A DNA stretch of 8,852 bases from Hyphomicrobiales bacterium (GCA_027489835.1 JAIXZF010000022.1:1-8852); one strand, 5' to 3'; numbered from the stretch's first letter, positions 1-6,649 are shown. A program made the numbers and translations. Notes: generated by a model not told the origin, from the sequence alone.

Positions 1-1
1 C

Positions 2-880
2 CGCCCCGTCACCATGATCGTGCCGTTCGCGGCCGGCGGGGCGTCGGACGTGATCGCGAGGCTGATCGGCGACGAGATGGGCCGCGCGCTCGGCCAGCGC
101 ATCGTCAACGAGAACACGCCCGGCGCCGGCGGCTCCACCGCCCTCACCCGCGTGGCCCGCGCGGCGCCCGACGGCTACACCATCGTCATCGGCAACAGCG
201 GCACGAACGCGGCCGTCTATCACATCTATCCGGACCTCAAGTTCACCCCGCAATCCTTCGTCGCGGTCGGCATGGTGGCCAAGACCTCCCCCGTCATCGC
301 CATCAAGACCGGCTTCGCCGGCGGCGACACGGTGGCGGGCTTCATCGACTACGCGAAGAAGAACCCGGGCAAGGTCACGGTCGGCCACGCCGGCGTCGGC
401 TCCTCGAACTTCATCATCTGCAAGAGCTTCCTGAAGGCGGCCGGCGTCGACGTTTCGCTGATCGGCTATCGCGGCGCAGGCCCCGCCCTGCAGGATCTCG
501 TGGCGGGCCAGATCGACATGGTCTGCGACAACGCGACCTCGGTGGCGCAGACGATCCAGAGCGGCCAGATCAAGGGCCTTGTCGTCTCCTCGCCCACGCG
601 CCTTCCCAACCTGCCCAACGTGCCGACGGCTGCTGAAGCCGGGGTCCCCGCCTTCCAGGCGCAGGGCTGGAACGCGATCATGGTGCCGACGGGAACGCCG
701 CAGCCCATCATCGCCCGCCTCGAACGCGCGCTGAAGGCGGCGGTGGCCTCCGATCTCGTCAAGAAGCGCTTCGCCGAAATCGACACCGCGCTGCCGACGG
801 CCGAGGAGCAGACGCCCGCCTTCATGGCGTCGTTCATCCCGGCCGAGATCGCCAAATACGCGCCGATCCTCAAGGATTGA
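2..880 (+). CDS. Tripartite tricarboxylate transporter-type (Bug/TctC) periplasmic substrate-binding protein, 5' partial
   Basis: The visible 292 residues match the Bug/TctC family of extracytoplasmic receptors, which bind carboxylates or related small acids in the periplasm for TctAB-type transporters. The reading frame is open to the left edge and begins RPVTMIVPF, the usual end of the first strand after the signal peptide. The ATG at 14 is therefore internal, and about 30 N-terminal residues (signal peptide) lie outside the window. Other family marks are the AAGGASDVIAR ligand-loop segment, GAGPALQDLVAGQIDM in the middle, and the NVPTAAEAGVP and VPTGTPQPIIARL segments towards the C-terminus. 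The ligand cannot be read from sequence. No tctA or tctB membrane gene is visible; many Bug genes are orphans. The gene ends at TGA 878-880, 204 nt before cobS, and has no evident link to cobalamin genes. Confidence 0.93.
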   Translation, partial: RPVTMIVPFAAGGASDVIARLIGDEMGRALGQRIVNENTPGAGGSTALTRVARAAPDGYTIVIGNSGTNAAVYHIYPDLKFTPQSFVAVGMVAKTSPVIAIKTGFAGGDTVAGFIDYAKKNPGKVTVGHAGVGSSNFIICKSFLKAAGVDVSLIGYRGAGPALQDLVAGQIDMVCDNATSVAQTIQSGQIKGLVVSSPTRLPNLPNVPTAAEAGVPAFQAQGWNAIMVPTGTPQPIIARLERALKAAVASDLVKKRFAEIDTALPTAEEQTPAFMASFIPAEIAKYAPILKD

Positions 881-895
881 GCGCTGGAGGGCGAC

Positions 896-912
896 CTTGC
901 GTCGCGCGCAAG
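896..912 (+). terminator. Possible weak terminator hairpin after the Bug/TctC gene
   Basis: A perfect 6-bp inverted repeat CTTGCG / CGCAAG with a 5-nt loop begins 15 nt after the stop codon. No T-run follows, so intrinsic termination is uncertain; it could as well be an RNA 3'-end stabiliser or chance in GC-rich DNA. Confidence 0.25.
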
Positions 913-951
913 CCCGCGCGGCCCGATCGCTGATTGCCGCCCGGAGCCGAA

Positions 952-967
952 CTCGCTAAGGAGCGAG
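952..967 (+). other. Hairpin in the cobS upstream region
   Basis: CTCGCT-AAGG-AGCGAG is a perfect 6-bp stem with a tetraloop, 117 nt before the cobS start. It sits in the only gene-free stretch (881-1084) between the solute-binding protein gene and the cob operon. No convincing -35/-10 pair was found there and no cobalamin riboswitch B12 box. If the hairpin is real it lies in or near the cobS leader. Confidence 0.25.
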
Positions 968-1084
968 GATCGGCGGCGCATGGTTCGCGCCAGCCATCAG
1001 AGCCGTGACGGCAGTCTCCTTGCATCTCCGGACGAGGCGTGGGCGGGGCTTGTGGCCAGAGCGCTCGCGCTGGAGAATGAGTGC

Positions 1085-2077
1085 ATGACGACGACGACCG
1101 AACTCGCCCCCGGCCAGCCGGACATGAAGGTGTCCGTGCGCCAGCTTTTCGGCATCGACGCCGATCTCGAGGTGCCGGCCTTTTCGACGATCGAGGCGCA
1201 TGTGCCCGATCTCGACCCAGATTACCGCTTCGACCGGCAGACCACGCTGGCGATCCTCGCCGGCTTCTCGCGCAACCGCCGCGTGATGATCTCCGGCTAT
1301 CACGGCACCGGCAAGTCCACCCATATCGAGCAGGTCGCGGCCCGGCTCAACTGGCCCTGCGTGCGCGTCAACCTCGACAGCCACGTCTCGCGCCTCGACA
1401 TGGTCGGCAAGGACGCCATCGTGCTCAAGGACGGCAAGCAGGTCACCGAGTTCCAGGACGGCATCCTGCCCTGGGCGCTGCAGAACAACATCGCGCTCGT
1501 CTTCGACGAATACGACGCCGGCCGCCCGGACGTGATGTTCGTGATCCAGCGCGTGCTGGAGCAGTCGGGCAAGCTCACCCTGCTCGACCAGAAGCGCGTC
1601 ATCCGCCCCCATCCCGCCTTCCGCCTGTTCGCCACCGCCAACACGGTCGGCCTTGGCGACACATCGGGCCTCTATCACGGCACCCAGCAGATCAACCAGG
1701 GCCAGATGGACCGCTGGTCGATCGTGACGACGCTGAACTACCTGCCCCATGACAACGAGGTCGAGATCGTCCTCGCCAAGTCGCCGCACTACAAGGGCAA
1801 GCCCGAGGGCAGGGACATCGTCTCCAAGATGGTGCGCGTCGCCGACCTGACCCGCAACGCCTTCATGAACGGCGACCTCTCCACCGTCATGAGCCCGCGC
1901 ACGGTCATCACCTGGAGCGAGAACGCCGACATCTTCGGCGGCGACATCGGCTTCGCCTTCCGCCTCACCTTCCTCAACAAGTGCGACGAGCTCGAGCGCA
2001 CGCTCGTGGCCGAGTTCTACCAGCGCTGCTTCGGCAAGGAATTGCCCGAAAGCGCGGTGAACGTCGCGCTGAGCTGA
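1085..2077 (+). CDS. cobS: Aerobic cobaltochelatase subunit CobS (AAA+ ATPase)
   Basis: CobS is the MoxR-like AAA+ subunit of the CobNST chelatase, a cytoplasmic complex that uses ATP to insert cobalt into hydrogenobyrinic acid a,c-diamide in the oxygen-dependent B12 pathway. The 330-residue product has the usual family length. Visible motifs: CobS N-terminal segment VSVRQLFGID (17-26); Walker A GYHGTGKST (71-79); Walker B ALVFDEYD (137-144, D141/E142); sensor 1 LFATAN (181-186, N186); the QMDRW segment (207-211) in the arginine-finger region; and MSPRTVITW (269-277), a sensor 2-type region. The ATG at 1085 is chosen because it has GGAG 9 nt upstream and gives the family N-terminus. An in-frame ATG at 980 would add 35 residues with no resemblance to CobS. 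It heads the operon with the GNAT gene and cobT. Confidence 0.97.
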   Translation: MTTTTELAPGQPDMKVSVRQLFGIDADLEVPAFSTIEAHVPDLDPDYRFDRQTTLAILAGFSRNRRVMISGYHGTGKSTHIEQVAARLNWPCVRVNLDSHVSRLDMVGKDAIVLKDGKQVTEFQDGILPWALQNNIALVFDEYDAGRPDVMFVIQRVLEQSGKLTLLDQKRVIRPHPAFRLFATANTVGLGDTSGLYHGTQQINQGQMDRWSIVTTLNYLPHDNEVEIVLAKSPHYKGKPEGRDIVSKMVRVADLTRNAFMNGDLSTVMSPRTVITWSENADIFGGDIGFAFRLTFLNKCDELERTLVAEFYQRCFGKELPESAVNVALS

Positions 2078-2087
2078 GGACAGGCCG

Positions 2088-2501
2088 ATGGCCAGGGTGC
2101 AGGTCGAGCGGACATACGGCGCCACGAAGAAGGCCATCTTCAAGGGTCTCATCGCCCACAATCGCGACAAGGTCGGCAAGCAGCCGTGGAAACAGGTCGC
2201 CGTCTCGATCCGCGACGATCAGGGCGTCGTCCGGGGCGGCGTCTGCGGCGAGGTCTGGGGCGGCTATCTGTTCGTGGTGGGCGTCTGGCTCGACGAAAGC
2301 CTGCGCGGGCATGACCACGCCACCGAGGCGATGGACCGGCTGGAGGCGGAAGCGAAGGCCTTTGGCGCCGAGCGAGCCTATGTCGACACGTTCAGCTTCC
2401 AGGCGAGGCCTTTCTACGAGAAGCGCGGCTACCGGCTGTTCGGCCAGCTCGACGGGTATTTCGGCGAGCATTCACGCTACTGGTTGACCAAAGAGCTATG
2501 A
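2088..2501 (+). CDS. GNAT family N-acetyltransferase encoded between cobS and cobT
   Basis: A 137-residue single-domain GNAT protein, which would transfer an acetyl group from acetyl-CoA to an unknown amine. The C-terminal half is diagnostic: VGVWLDESLRG (64-74, strand 4 into the acetyl-CoA loop), a helix of ATEAMDRLEAEAKAFG type, then DTFSFQARPFYEKRGYRLFG (100-119), a hallmark of one small-GNAT subgroup, and a HSRYWLTKEL end. In the acetyl-CoA pyrophosphate loop the usual R-x-x-G-x-G/A reads R73-G-H-D76-H-A78, so Asp replaces the central glycine. Tyr110 and Tyr115 are retained in motif B. The start at 2088 has GAGGA 7 nt upstream, overlapping the cobS stop codon, and the gene ends in an ATGA overlap with cobT. 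It is therefore co-transcribed with both chelatase subunits. The substrate is unknown; a role in cobalt chelation is only a guess from position. Confidence 0.88.
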   Translation: MARVQVERTYGATKKAIFKGLIAHNRDKVGKQPWKQVAVSIRDDQGVVRGGVCGEVWGGYLFVVGVWLDESLRGHDHATEAMDRLEAEAKAFGAERAYVDTFSFQARPFYEKRGYRLFGQLDGYFGEHSRYWLTKEL

Positions 2502-4411
2502 GCATTTCCAACCGCAAGCCGGGCCAGCCCAAGGAGGCCCCGACCGAGCCGCTGAAGCGGGCCGTGACCTCCTGCCTGAAGGCTATCGCGCGGCATCCGG
2601 AGCTCGAGGTGGTGTATGCCGCCGACAAGCCCGCGCTGATCCCCGGCCGTGCCCGGCTGCCGGAGCCGCCGCGCAAGCTGACCGCCGCCGATATCGCCGT
2701 GCTGCGCGGCCATGCCGACTCCATGGCGCTCCGCATGGCCTGCCATGACGGCGCCGTGCACCGGAAGATGATGCCCGAGGGCGAAGGCGCCCGCGCCGTC
2801 TACGAGGCGGTGGAGCAGGCGCGCGTCGAGGCGATCGGCTCGCGGCGCATGGCCGGCGTGGCCGACAACATCGGCGCCATGCTGGAAGACCGCTACCACC
2901 GCGGCGCCCGCTACGAGGACATCACCGACAGGGCGGACGCGCCTGTCGAGGACGCCGTCGCGATGATGGTGCGCGAGAAGCTGACCGGCCTGAAGCCGCC
3001 GCCTTCCGCCCAGAAGATCGTCGACCTCTGGCGCGACTTCATCGAAGAGCGCGCAGGCGCAGACCTCGAGGCGCTCAGCCGCACGATCGAGGACCAGCGT
3101 GGCTTCGCCCGCGCCGTCCGCGACCTGCTCTCCTCGCTCGACATGGCCGACGAGATGACGTCGAGCCCCGATGACGACGAGGACAACGACGAGAACCAGG
3201 ACGAGCAGGATAAGCAGGAGCAGGACGAGGGCGAGGCCGAGGAGCAGAGCCAGGGCCAGCAGGCCGAGGTCGACGTCAGCCAGGACGCGGCCGAGGAGAT
3301 GGAGGAAGGCGCCTCGGAAGCCGCCGACGCCCCGTCAGGCGACTGGCGCGAGGATGACGACCAGGCCGACGCCGAGGAAGCGGGCGACGCGCCGCGGCAG
3401 CGCGACTCGCGCGCCAACGAGCGAACGGGCCCGGACTATAAGGCCTACACGACGAAGCATGACGAGGTGATCGAGGCCGAGGAGCTGTGCGACGCCGAGG
3501 AACTGGCCCGCCTGCGCGCCTATCTCGACAAGCAGCTCGCCAATCTCCAGGGCGTCGTTGCGCGCCTCGCCAACCGGCTGCAGCGCCGGCTGATGGCCCA
3601 GCAGAACCGTTCCTGGGAGTTCGACCTCGAGGAAGGCGCGCTCGACCCCGCGCGCCTCACCCGCATCATCATCGATCCCTACCAGCCGCTTTCCTTCAAG
3701 CGGGAGAAGGACACCAATTTCCGCGACACGGTGGTGTCCCTGCTCATCGACAATTCCGGCTCCATGCGCGGCCGCCCGATCACCGTGGCGGCCACCTGCG
3801 GCGACATCCTCGCCCGCACGCTGGAGCGCTGCGGCGTCAAGGTCGAGATCCTCGGCTTCACCACCAAGGCGTGGAAGGGCGGCCAGAGCCGCGAGAACTG
3901 GCTGCAGGCCGGCAAGCCCGCCACGCCGGGCCGGCTCAACGACCTGCGCCACATCATCTACAAATCGGCCGATGCGCCCTGGCGGCGCGCGCGCAAGAAT
4001 CTCGGGCTGATGATGCGCGAGGGCCTGCTCAAGGAGAACATCGACGGCGAGGCGCTGGACTGGGCGCACAAGCGCCTGCTCGGCCGCCCCGAGCAGCGCA
4101 AGATCCTGATGGTCATTTCGGACGGCGCGCCGGTCGACGATTCAACCCTGTCGGTCAATGCCGGCAACTATCTCGAGAAGCATCTGCGCCATGTCATCGG
4201 CGAGATCGAGAACCGCTCGCCAGTGGAGCTCATCGCCATCGGCATCGGACACGACGTGACGCGCTACTACAAGCGCGCCGTCACCATCGTCGATGCCGAG
4301 GAGCTCGGCGGCGTGATGACCGAGAAGCTCGCCGAGCTGTTCGAGGACAATCAGGGCTCCGGCCCGCGGGGCCTCGCCGGTCCCGTCCGCCGGGCCGGAG
4401 GCTCGCGGTGA
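2498..4411 (+). CDS. cobT: Aerobic cobaltochelatase subunit CobT (VWA/MIDAS protein)
   Basis: CobT partners CobS in the ATPase module that drives cobalt insertion by CobN. The 637-residue protein has three parts: an N-terminal CobT domain (about 15-220); an acidic low-complexity linker (about 223-300, with 34 Asp/Glu and 3 Lys/Arg from 225 to 300); and a C-terminal von Willebrand A domain (about 405-620). The MIDAS metal site is D418-N-S420-G-S422-M (DxSxS), with VISDGAPVDDST (539-550) as the later acidic motif. Length and layout match the family. The start ATG overlaps the GNAT stop (ATGA), so translation is probably coupled. The last 20 residues (Gly/Arg/Pro-rich, after LAELFEDN) look like an unstructured tail; their DNA also carries the ribosome-binding site of the next gene. 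cobN is not in the window. Confidence 0.97.
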   Translation: MSISNRKPGQPKEAPTEPLKRAVTSCLKAIARHPELEVVYAADKPALIPGRARLPEPPRKLTAADIAVLRGHADSMALRMACHDGAVHRKMMPEGEGARAVYEAVEQARVEAIGSRRMAGVADNIGAMLEDRYHRGARYEDITDRADAPVEDAVAMMVREKLTGLKPPPSAQKIVDLWRDFIEERAGADLEALSRTIEDQRGFARAVRDLLSSLDMADEMTSSPDDDEDNDENQDEQDKQEQDEGEAEEQSQGQQAEVDVSQDAAEEMEEGASEAADAPSGDWREDDDQADAEEAGDAPRQRDSRANERTGPDYKAYTTKHDEVIEAEELCDAEELARLRAYLDKQLANLQGVVARLANRLQRRLMAQQNRSWEFDLEEGALDPARLTRIIIDPYQPLSFKREKDTNFRDTVVSLLIDNSGSMRGRPITVAATCGDILARTLERCGVKVEILGFTTKAWKGGQSRENWLQAGKPATPGRLNDLRHIIYKSADAPWRRARKNLGLMMREGLLKENIDGEALDWAHKRLLGRPEQRKILMVISDGAPVDDSTLSVNAGNYLEKHLRHVIGEIENRSPVELIAIGIGHDVTRYYKRAVTIVDAEELGGVMTEKLAELFEDNQGSGPRGLAGPVRRAGGSR

Positions 4412-5442
4412 AGCTGACCCGGCGCGGGGCGGTCGGCCTCGCGGCGTCCGCAATCGCAGCATCCGCGATGCCGGTCTCCAGCGCTTTGGCGCGGCCGGCC
4501 GTCGAAGGCGTCGAGGAGGCGATCATCGTGCGCGCCCGCCCGATCCGCGCCTTCCTGCCATCCGCTCCCGATCTTCGCCGCTTCGGCGGCTGCCTGTTCC
4601 GCGGCGGGCTGGTGCTGAGCGCGGCCCATCCGGCCTTCGGCGGCCTGTCCGGCCTGTCCCGCTCGGCCGATGGCCGCATCGTCGCGATCACCGACAACGC
4701 CCATTGGCTGACGGCGCAGCTGGTGTCGGAAGCCGGCGCGCCGTCGCGGCTCGAGGATGCGGTCCTGACCCCCATGCTCGCGGCGTCCGGCCGGCCCCTG
4801 CACCGCACGCGCTCCTACGACACCGAGGCGCTGTGCATCGAGGATGGCGTCGCCTGGGTGGGTGTTGAGCGCACCCACGAGATCCTGCGCTTCGACTGGC
4901 GTCGCGGCGTCGCGGCCCGGGCGATGCCCGTGCGCCTGCCCGACGAGGTGCGTCGGCTGCCGGCGAACCGCTCGCTCGAGGCCATCGGCGTCGCGCCGCG
5001 GCGCAGCCCCATCGCCGGCGCGGTCGTCGCCATCGCCGAGCGTTCCGGCGGCGCCGACGAGCCCACCTTTGGCCTGATCCATGGCGGGCCGCGCCCGGGC
5101 CTGTTCCAGTACCGGCGCGAGGATGGCTACGACGTCACCGACCTCGCCTTCCTGCCCGACGGCGACATGCTGGTGCTGGAGCGCTGGTATCGGCCGTGGC
5201 GCGGCGTCGGCATGCGGCTGAAGCGCGTCGAGGCCGCCGCCATCGCCCCCGGCGCGATGGTCTCCGGCAAGCTCGTGCTCGAGGCGGATCTCGCCCACGA
5301 GATCGACAACATGGAGGGGCTGGCCATCCACATGGAGGGCCCGCGCACCATCGTCACCATGGTTTCCGACGACAATTTCTCGGCGCTGCAGCGCACCTTG
5401 CTGCTCGAATTTGAGCTTCTGGGCCCGACGGCCGCCGCCTGA
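4408..5442 (+). CDS. Tat-exported 'esterase-like activity of phytase' family protein
   Basis: The 344-residue product matches the bacterial family called 'esterase-like activity of phytase' (PF13449 type), a probable beta-propeller whose substrate is largely unknown. The start is the GTG at 4408, which overlaps the cobT stop (GTGA) and has GGAG (4397-4400) 7 nt upstream. It gives a twin-arginine signal, LTRRGAVGL, then an Ala-rich stretch and a likely cleavage site after SALA (residue 28), so the mature protein should be periplasmic and folded before export. Repeated propeller-like motifs are visible: GGLSGLSRSADGRIVAITDN (78-97), YDTEALCI (137-144), NRSLEAIG (187-194), VTDLAFLPDGDMLVLER (243-259), NMEGLAIH (301-308) and MVSDDNFSALQRTLLLEF (318-335). 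It is the last gene of the cobS operon. The role of an exported phytase-like protein with cobaltochelatase is not known to me. Confidence 0.88.
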   Translation: MKLTRRGAVGLAASAIAASAMPVSSALARPAVEGVEEAIIVRARPIRAFLPSAPDLRRFGGCLFRGGLVLSAAHPAFGGLSGLSRSADGRIVAITDNAHWLTAQLVSEAGAPSRLEDAVLTPMLAASGRPLHRTRSYDTEALCIEDGVAWVGVERTHEILRFDWRRGVAARAMPVRLPDEVRRLPANRSLEAIGVAPRRSPIAGAVVAIAERSGGADEPTFGLIHGGPRPGLFQYRREDGYDVTDLAFLPDGDMLVLERWYRPWRGVGMRLKRVEAAAIAPGAMVSGKLVLEADLAHEIDNMEGLAIHMEGPRTIVTMVSDDNFSALQRTLLLEFELLGPTAAA

Positions 5443-5456
5443 CCGCTCAGGCGGCG
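5433..5456. terminator. Hairpin shared by two convergent genes, possible bidirectional terminator
   Basis: A perfect 10-bp stem (5433-5442 with 5447-5456; core GCCGCCTGA / TCAGGCGGC) closes a CCGC tetraloop. Its arms contain the stop codon of the phytase-like gene (5440-5442) and, on the other strand, the stop codon of the VUT gene (5447-5449). No T-run flanks it on either strand, so it is not a textbook intrinsic terminator, but it is the only structure available to separate the two converging transcripts. Confidence 0.5.
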
Positions 5457-6103
5457 CGCGGCGCGGCGAGCCAGTTCTTCAAGATCAGCCCGTAAGGGCC
5501 AAGCGCCAGCACGGCGAGGATCAGCTTCACCGCGTAGTCCGCCAGCGCCAGGGTCGGCCACGGCATCGCCTCGCAGCTTCCTGCGACGCCAAGCTGAGCA
5601 AGCCATCCATCGACCGTGCCGCCGACCAGCGGCAGCTCGCCGCAATGAAAGGCGAGGCCGAAGAACAGGACGGTGTCGAGCGCCGAACCGATGACGGTGG
5701 AAATGAGCGGAGCCACCCACCACGCCCGCTGCCTCAGGGCCTGAAACACCGCCACGTCCGTGAGCTGGGCTGCGAGGAAGGCCGTGCCGGAGGCGAACGC
5801 GATCCGCGGCGTCGCGAGCAGCGCCGACAGCAGCACCGCAACGGCGAAGCCGGCCAGCACGACCACCCGCGTCGGTCCGGGACCGAGCCTGCGGTTCGAG
5901 AGGTCGGTGACGAGGAAGGCAAAGGGGTAGCTCAGCGCGCCCCAGGTCAGATAGTCGGCGAGGCCGAAAGCCCGGATCGGATGCTGGACGAGAATGTTGG
6001 ACGCCGTGACCACGACCGCCATCGCCGCGATCGCCATCGGCAGCATGCCCCGGCGGTCGACGGCGGCATCCTCGCGCTCGCCCGTTGGAGCCTGGTCACG
6101 CAT
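5447..6103 (-). CDS. VUT family (YhhQ/DUF165-type) transporter, probable queuosine precursor uptake
   Basis: A 218-residue inner-membrane protein with about six hydrophobic helices (roughly residues 20-37, 51-68, 79-97, 103-121, 129-150, 185-207). Family signatures are SYPFAFLVTDLSNRRLGP (58-75), QLTDVAVFQALR (113-124) and STVIGSALDTVLFFGLAF (135-152). In the VUT/YhhQ family (PF02592) characterised members import preQ0/preQ1 for tRNA queuosine synthesis; that function is inferred here. A short polar N-terminus (1-19) precedes helix 1. The start is well supported: AGGGAG (6110-6115) lies 6 nt upstream of the ATG. The gene runs the same way as rpmB but is separated from it by a terminator, so it probably has its own promoter. 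I looked for a preQ1 riboswitch in the leader and did not recognise one. Confidence 0.88.
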   Translation of the reverse strand: MRDQAPTGEREDAAVDRRGMLPMAIAAMAVVVTASNILVQHPIRAFGLADYLTWGALSYPFAFLVTDLSNRRLGPGPTRVVVLAGFAVAVLLSALLATPRIAFASGTAFLAAQLTDVAVFQALRQRAWWVAPLISTVIGSALDTVLFFGLAFHCGELPLVGGTVDGWLAQLGVAGSCEAMPWPTLALADYAVKLILAVLALGPYGLILKNWLAAPRAA

Positions 6104-6153
6104 TGATGTCTCCCTGCGCTTCGGTCATTCCGGACAGCGTGCCTCGCGCCAGG

Positions 6154-6175
6154 CTGCCGCCCTTAAAGGCGGCAG
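6154..6175 (-). other. Hairpin in the leader of the VUT transporter gene
   Basis: CTGCCGCC / GGCGGCAG is a perfect 8-bp stem with a 6-nt loop (TTTAAG on the minus strand), 4 nt beyond the T-run of the rpmB terminator and about 50 nt before the VUT start codon. No T-run follows in the minus direction. It may be a second, back-up stop for rpmB transcripts or a 5'-leader structure of the transporter mRNA. Confidence 0.45.
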
Positions 6176-6179
6176 AACG

Positions 6180-6204
6180 AAAAAAGCGGCCCTTGGGGGG
6201 CCGC
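6180..6204 (-). terminator. Rho-independent terminator of rpmB
   Basis: Read on the minus strand, GCGGCCC-CCCAA-GGGCCGC forms a perfect 7-bp GC stem followed directly by six T residues (A-run 6180-6185 on the plus strand). It lies 26 nt past the rpmB stop codon and has the complete intrinsic terminator layout. It separates rpmB from the downstream VUT gene. Confidence 0.9.
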
Positions 6205-6230
6205 CTCGTTCGGGGGCGCGGAGGATGCGC

Positions 6231-6521
6231 TCAGGCGGTCGCGGCGAGCTTCTTCTCGAGGTCGCGCTTGAGCGAGAGGGCTCCGGTCGAGAGCTCCTCG
6301 TTGCGGGCCTTCAGCAGGAAGGCGTCGAGGCCGCCGCGATGGTCGACCGAGCGCAGCGCGTTGGCCGAGATGCGCATCTTCACGGAGCGGCCGAGGGCGT
6401 CCGAGGTCAGCGTGACGTTGACGAGGTTCGGCAGGAACCGGGTCTTGGTCTTGATGTTGGAGTGGCTGACCAGATTGCCAACCTGCACACCCTTGCCCGT
6501 CAGTTCGCAGCGGCGCGACAT
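6231..6521 (-). CDS. rpmB: 50S ribosomal protein L28
   Basis: L28 is a small basic protein of the large ribosomal subunit. The 96-residue product begins MSRRCELTGKGVQVGNLVSH, the conserved L28 start, and continues with SNIKTKTRFLPNLVNV (22-37) and VKMRISANALRSVDHRGGLD (48-67). Length fits alphaproteobacterial L28, which has a longer C-terminus than the 78-residue E. coli protein. The ATG at 6521 is chosen because the family begins there and AAGGAAG (6528-6534) sits 6 nt upstream. The frame stays open a further 56 codons upstream, but that sequence is leader, not protein. The gene stands alone: promoter at about 6621-6649, terminator at 6180-6204, divergent from the DUF3108 gene. Confidence 0.97.
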   Translation of the reverse strand: MSRRCELTGKGVQVGNLVSHSNIKTKTRFLPNLVNVTLTSDALGRSVKMRISANALRSVDHRGGLDAFLLKARNEELSTGALSLKRDLEKKLAATA

Positions 6522-6620
6522 GTTCGTCTTCCTTTTCGCAACGCGGCCCTCAAGCAAAACGACCGACGCGCACGACGCATCGGCCAGCAAGAGCCGGAAT
6601 GAACCTTGATCCTTGCGGGG

Positions 6621-6649
6621 TCTATGGCGGAACTGGCCGCGCGCGTCAA
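6621..6649 (-). promoter_or_regulatory. Probable sigma-70-type promoter of rpmB
   Basis: On the minus strand TTGACG (6644-6649) is followed after exactly 17 nt by CATAGA (6621-6626). The -35 box matches the alphaproteobacterial housekeeping consensus well; the -10 is weaker but typical of GC-rich members. Transcription would begin near 6614 and give a leader of roughly 90 nt before the rpmB start, carrying the AAGGAAG ribosome-binding site. Confidence 0.6.

Noticed and set aside
934..963. TTGCCG-17 nt-TAAGGA as a cobS promoter
   Set aside because: The -10 matches consensus at only two positions and overlaps a hairpin; too weak to annotate.
980..1084. Upstream ATG giving a 365-residue CobS; GAGGA lies about 10 nt before it
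   Set aside because: The extra 35 residues do not resemble CobS N-termini, and ATG 1085 has its own GGAG and yields the usual length. A short translated leader cannot be excluded.
881..1084. Cobalamin riboswitch before cobS
   Set aside because: No B12 box or other conserved core of the cobalamin riboswitch is visible in these 204 nt.
956..2179. A 407-codon minus-strand open frame opposite cobS
   Set aside because: It is antisense to an unmistakable cobS, with Asp/Val/Ala/Gly/His-biased composition typical of reverse-complement shadows and no recognisable domain.
4351..5331. A 326-codon minus-strand open frame opposite the phytase-like gene
   Set aside because: Shadow frame; composition is Gly/Arg/Ala/His-rich without hydrophobic periodicity, and the plus strand carries a start, signal peptide and family motifs.
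3487..5442. A 651-codon plus-strand open frame spanning the second half of cobT and the phytase-like gene
   Set aside because: Only the part from GTG 4408 is a gene. The upstream part is the +1 shadow of cobT, rich in Arg/Pro/Ala as expected from a GC-rich alternative frame, and cobT has clear VWA motifs there.
5411..6106. A 231-codon plus-strand open frame opposite the VUT gene
   Set aside because: Highly charged, Arg/Gly/Glu-rich translation with no domain; the minus strand has a ribosome-binding site and six helices with family signatures.
6104..6179. preQ1 riboswitch before the VUT transporter gene
   Set aside because: No pseudoknot-type stem-loop with an A-rich tail matching known preQ1 classes; only a simple GC hairpin is present.
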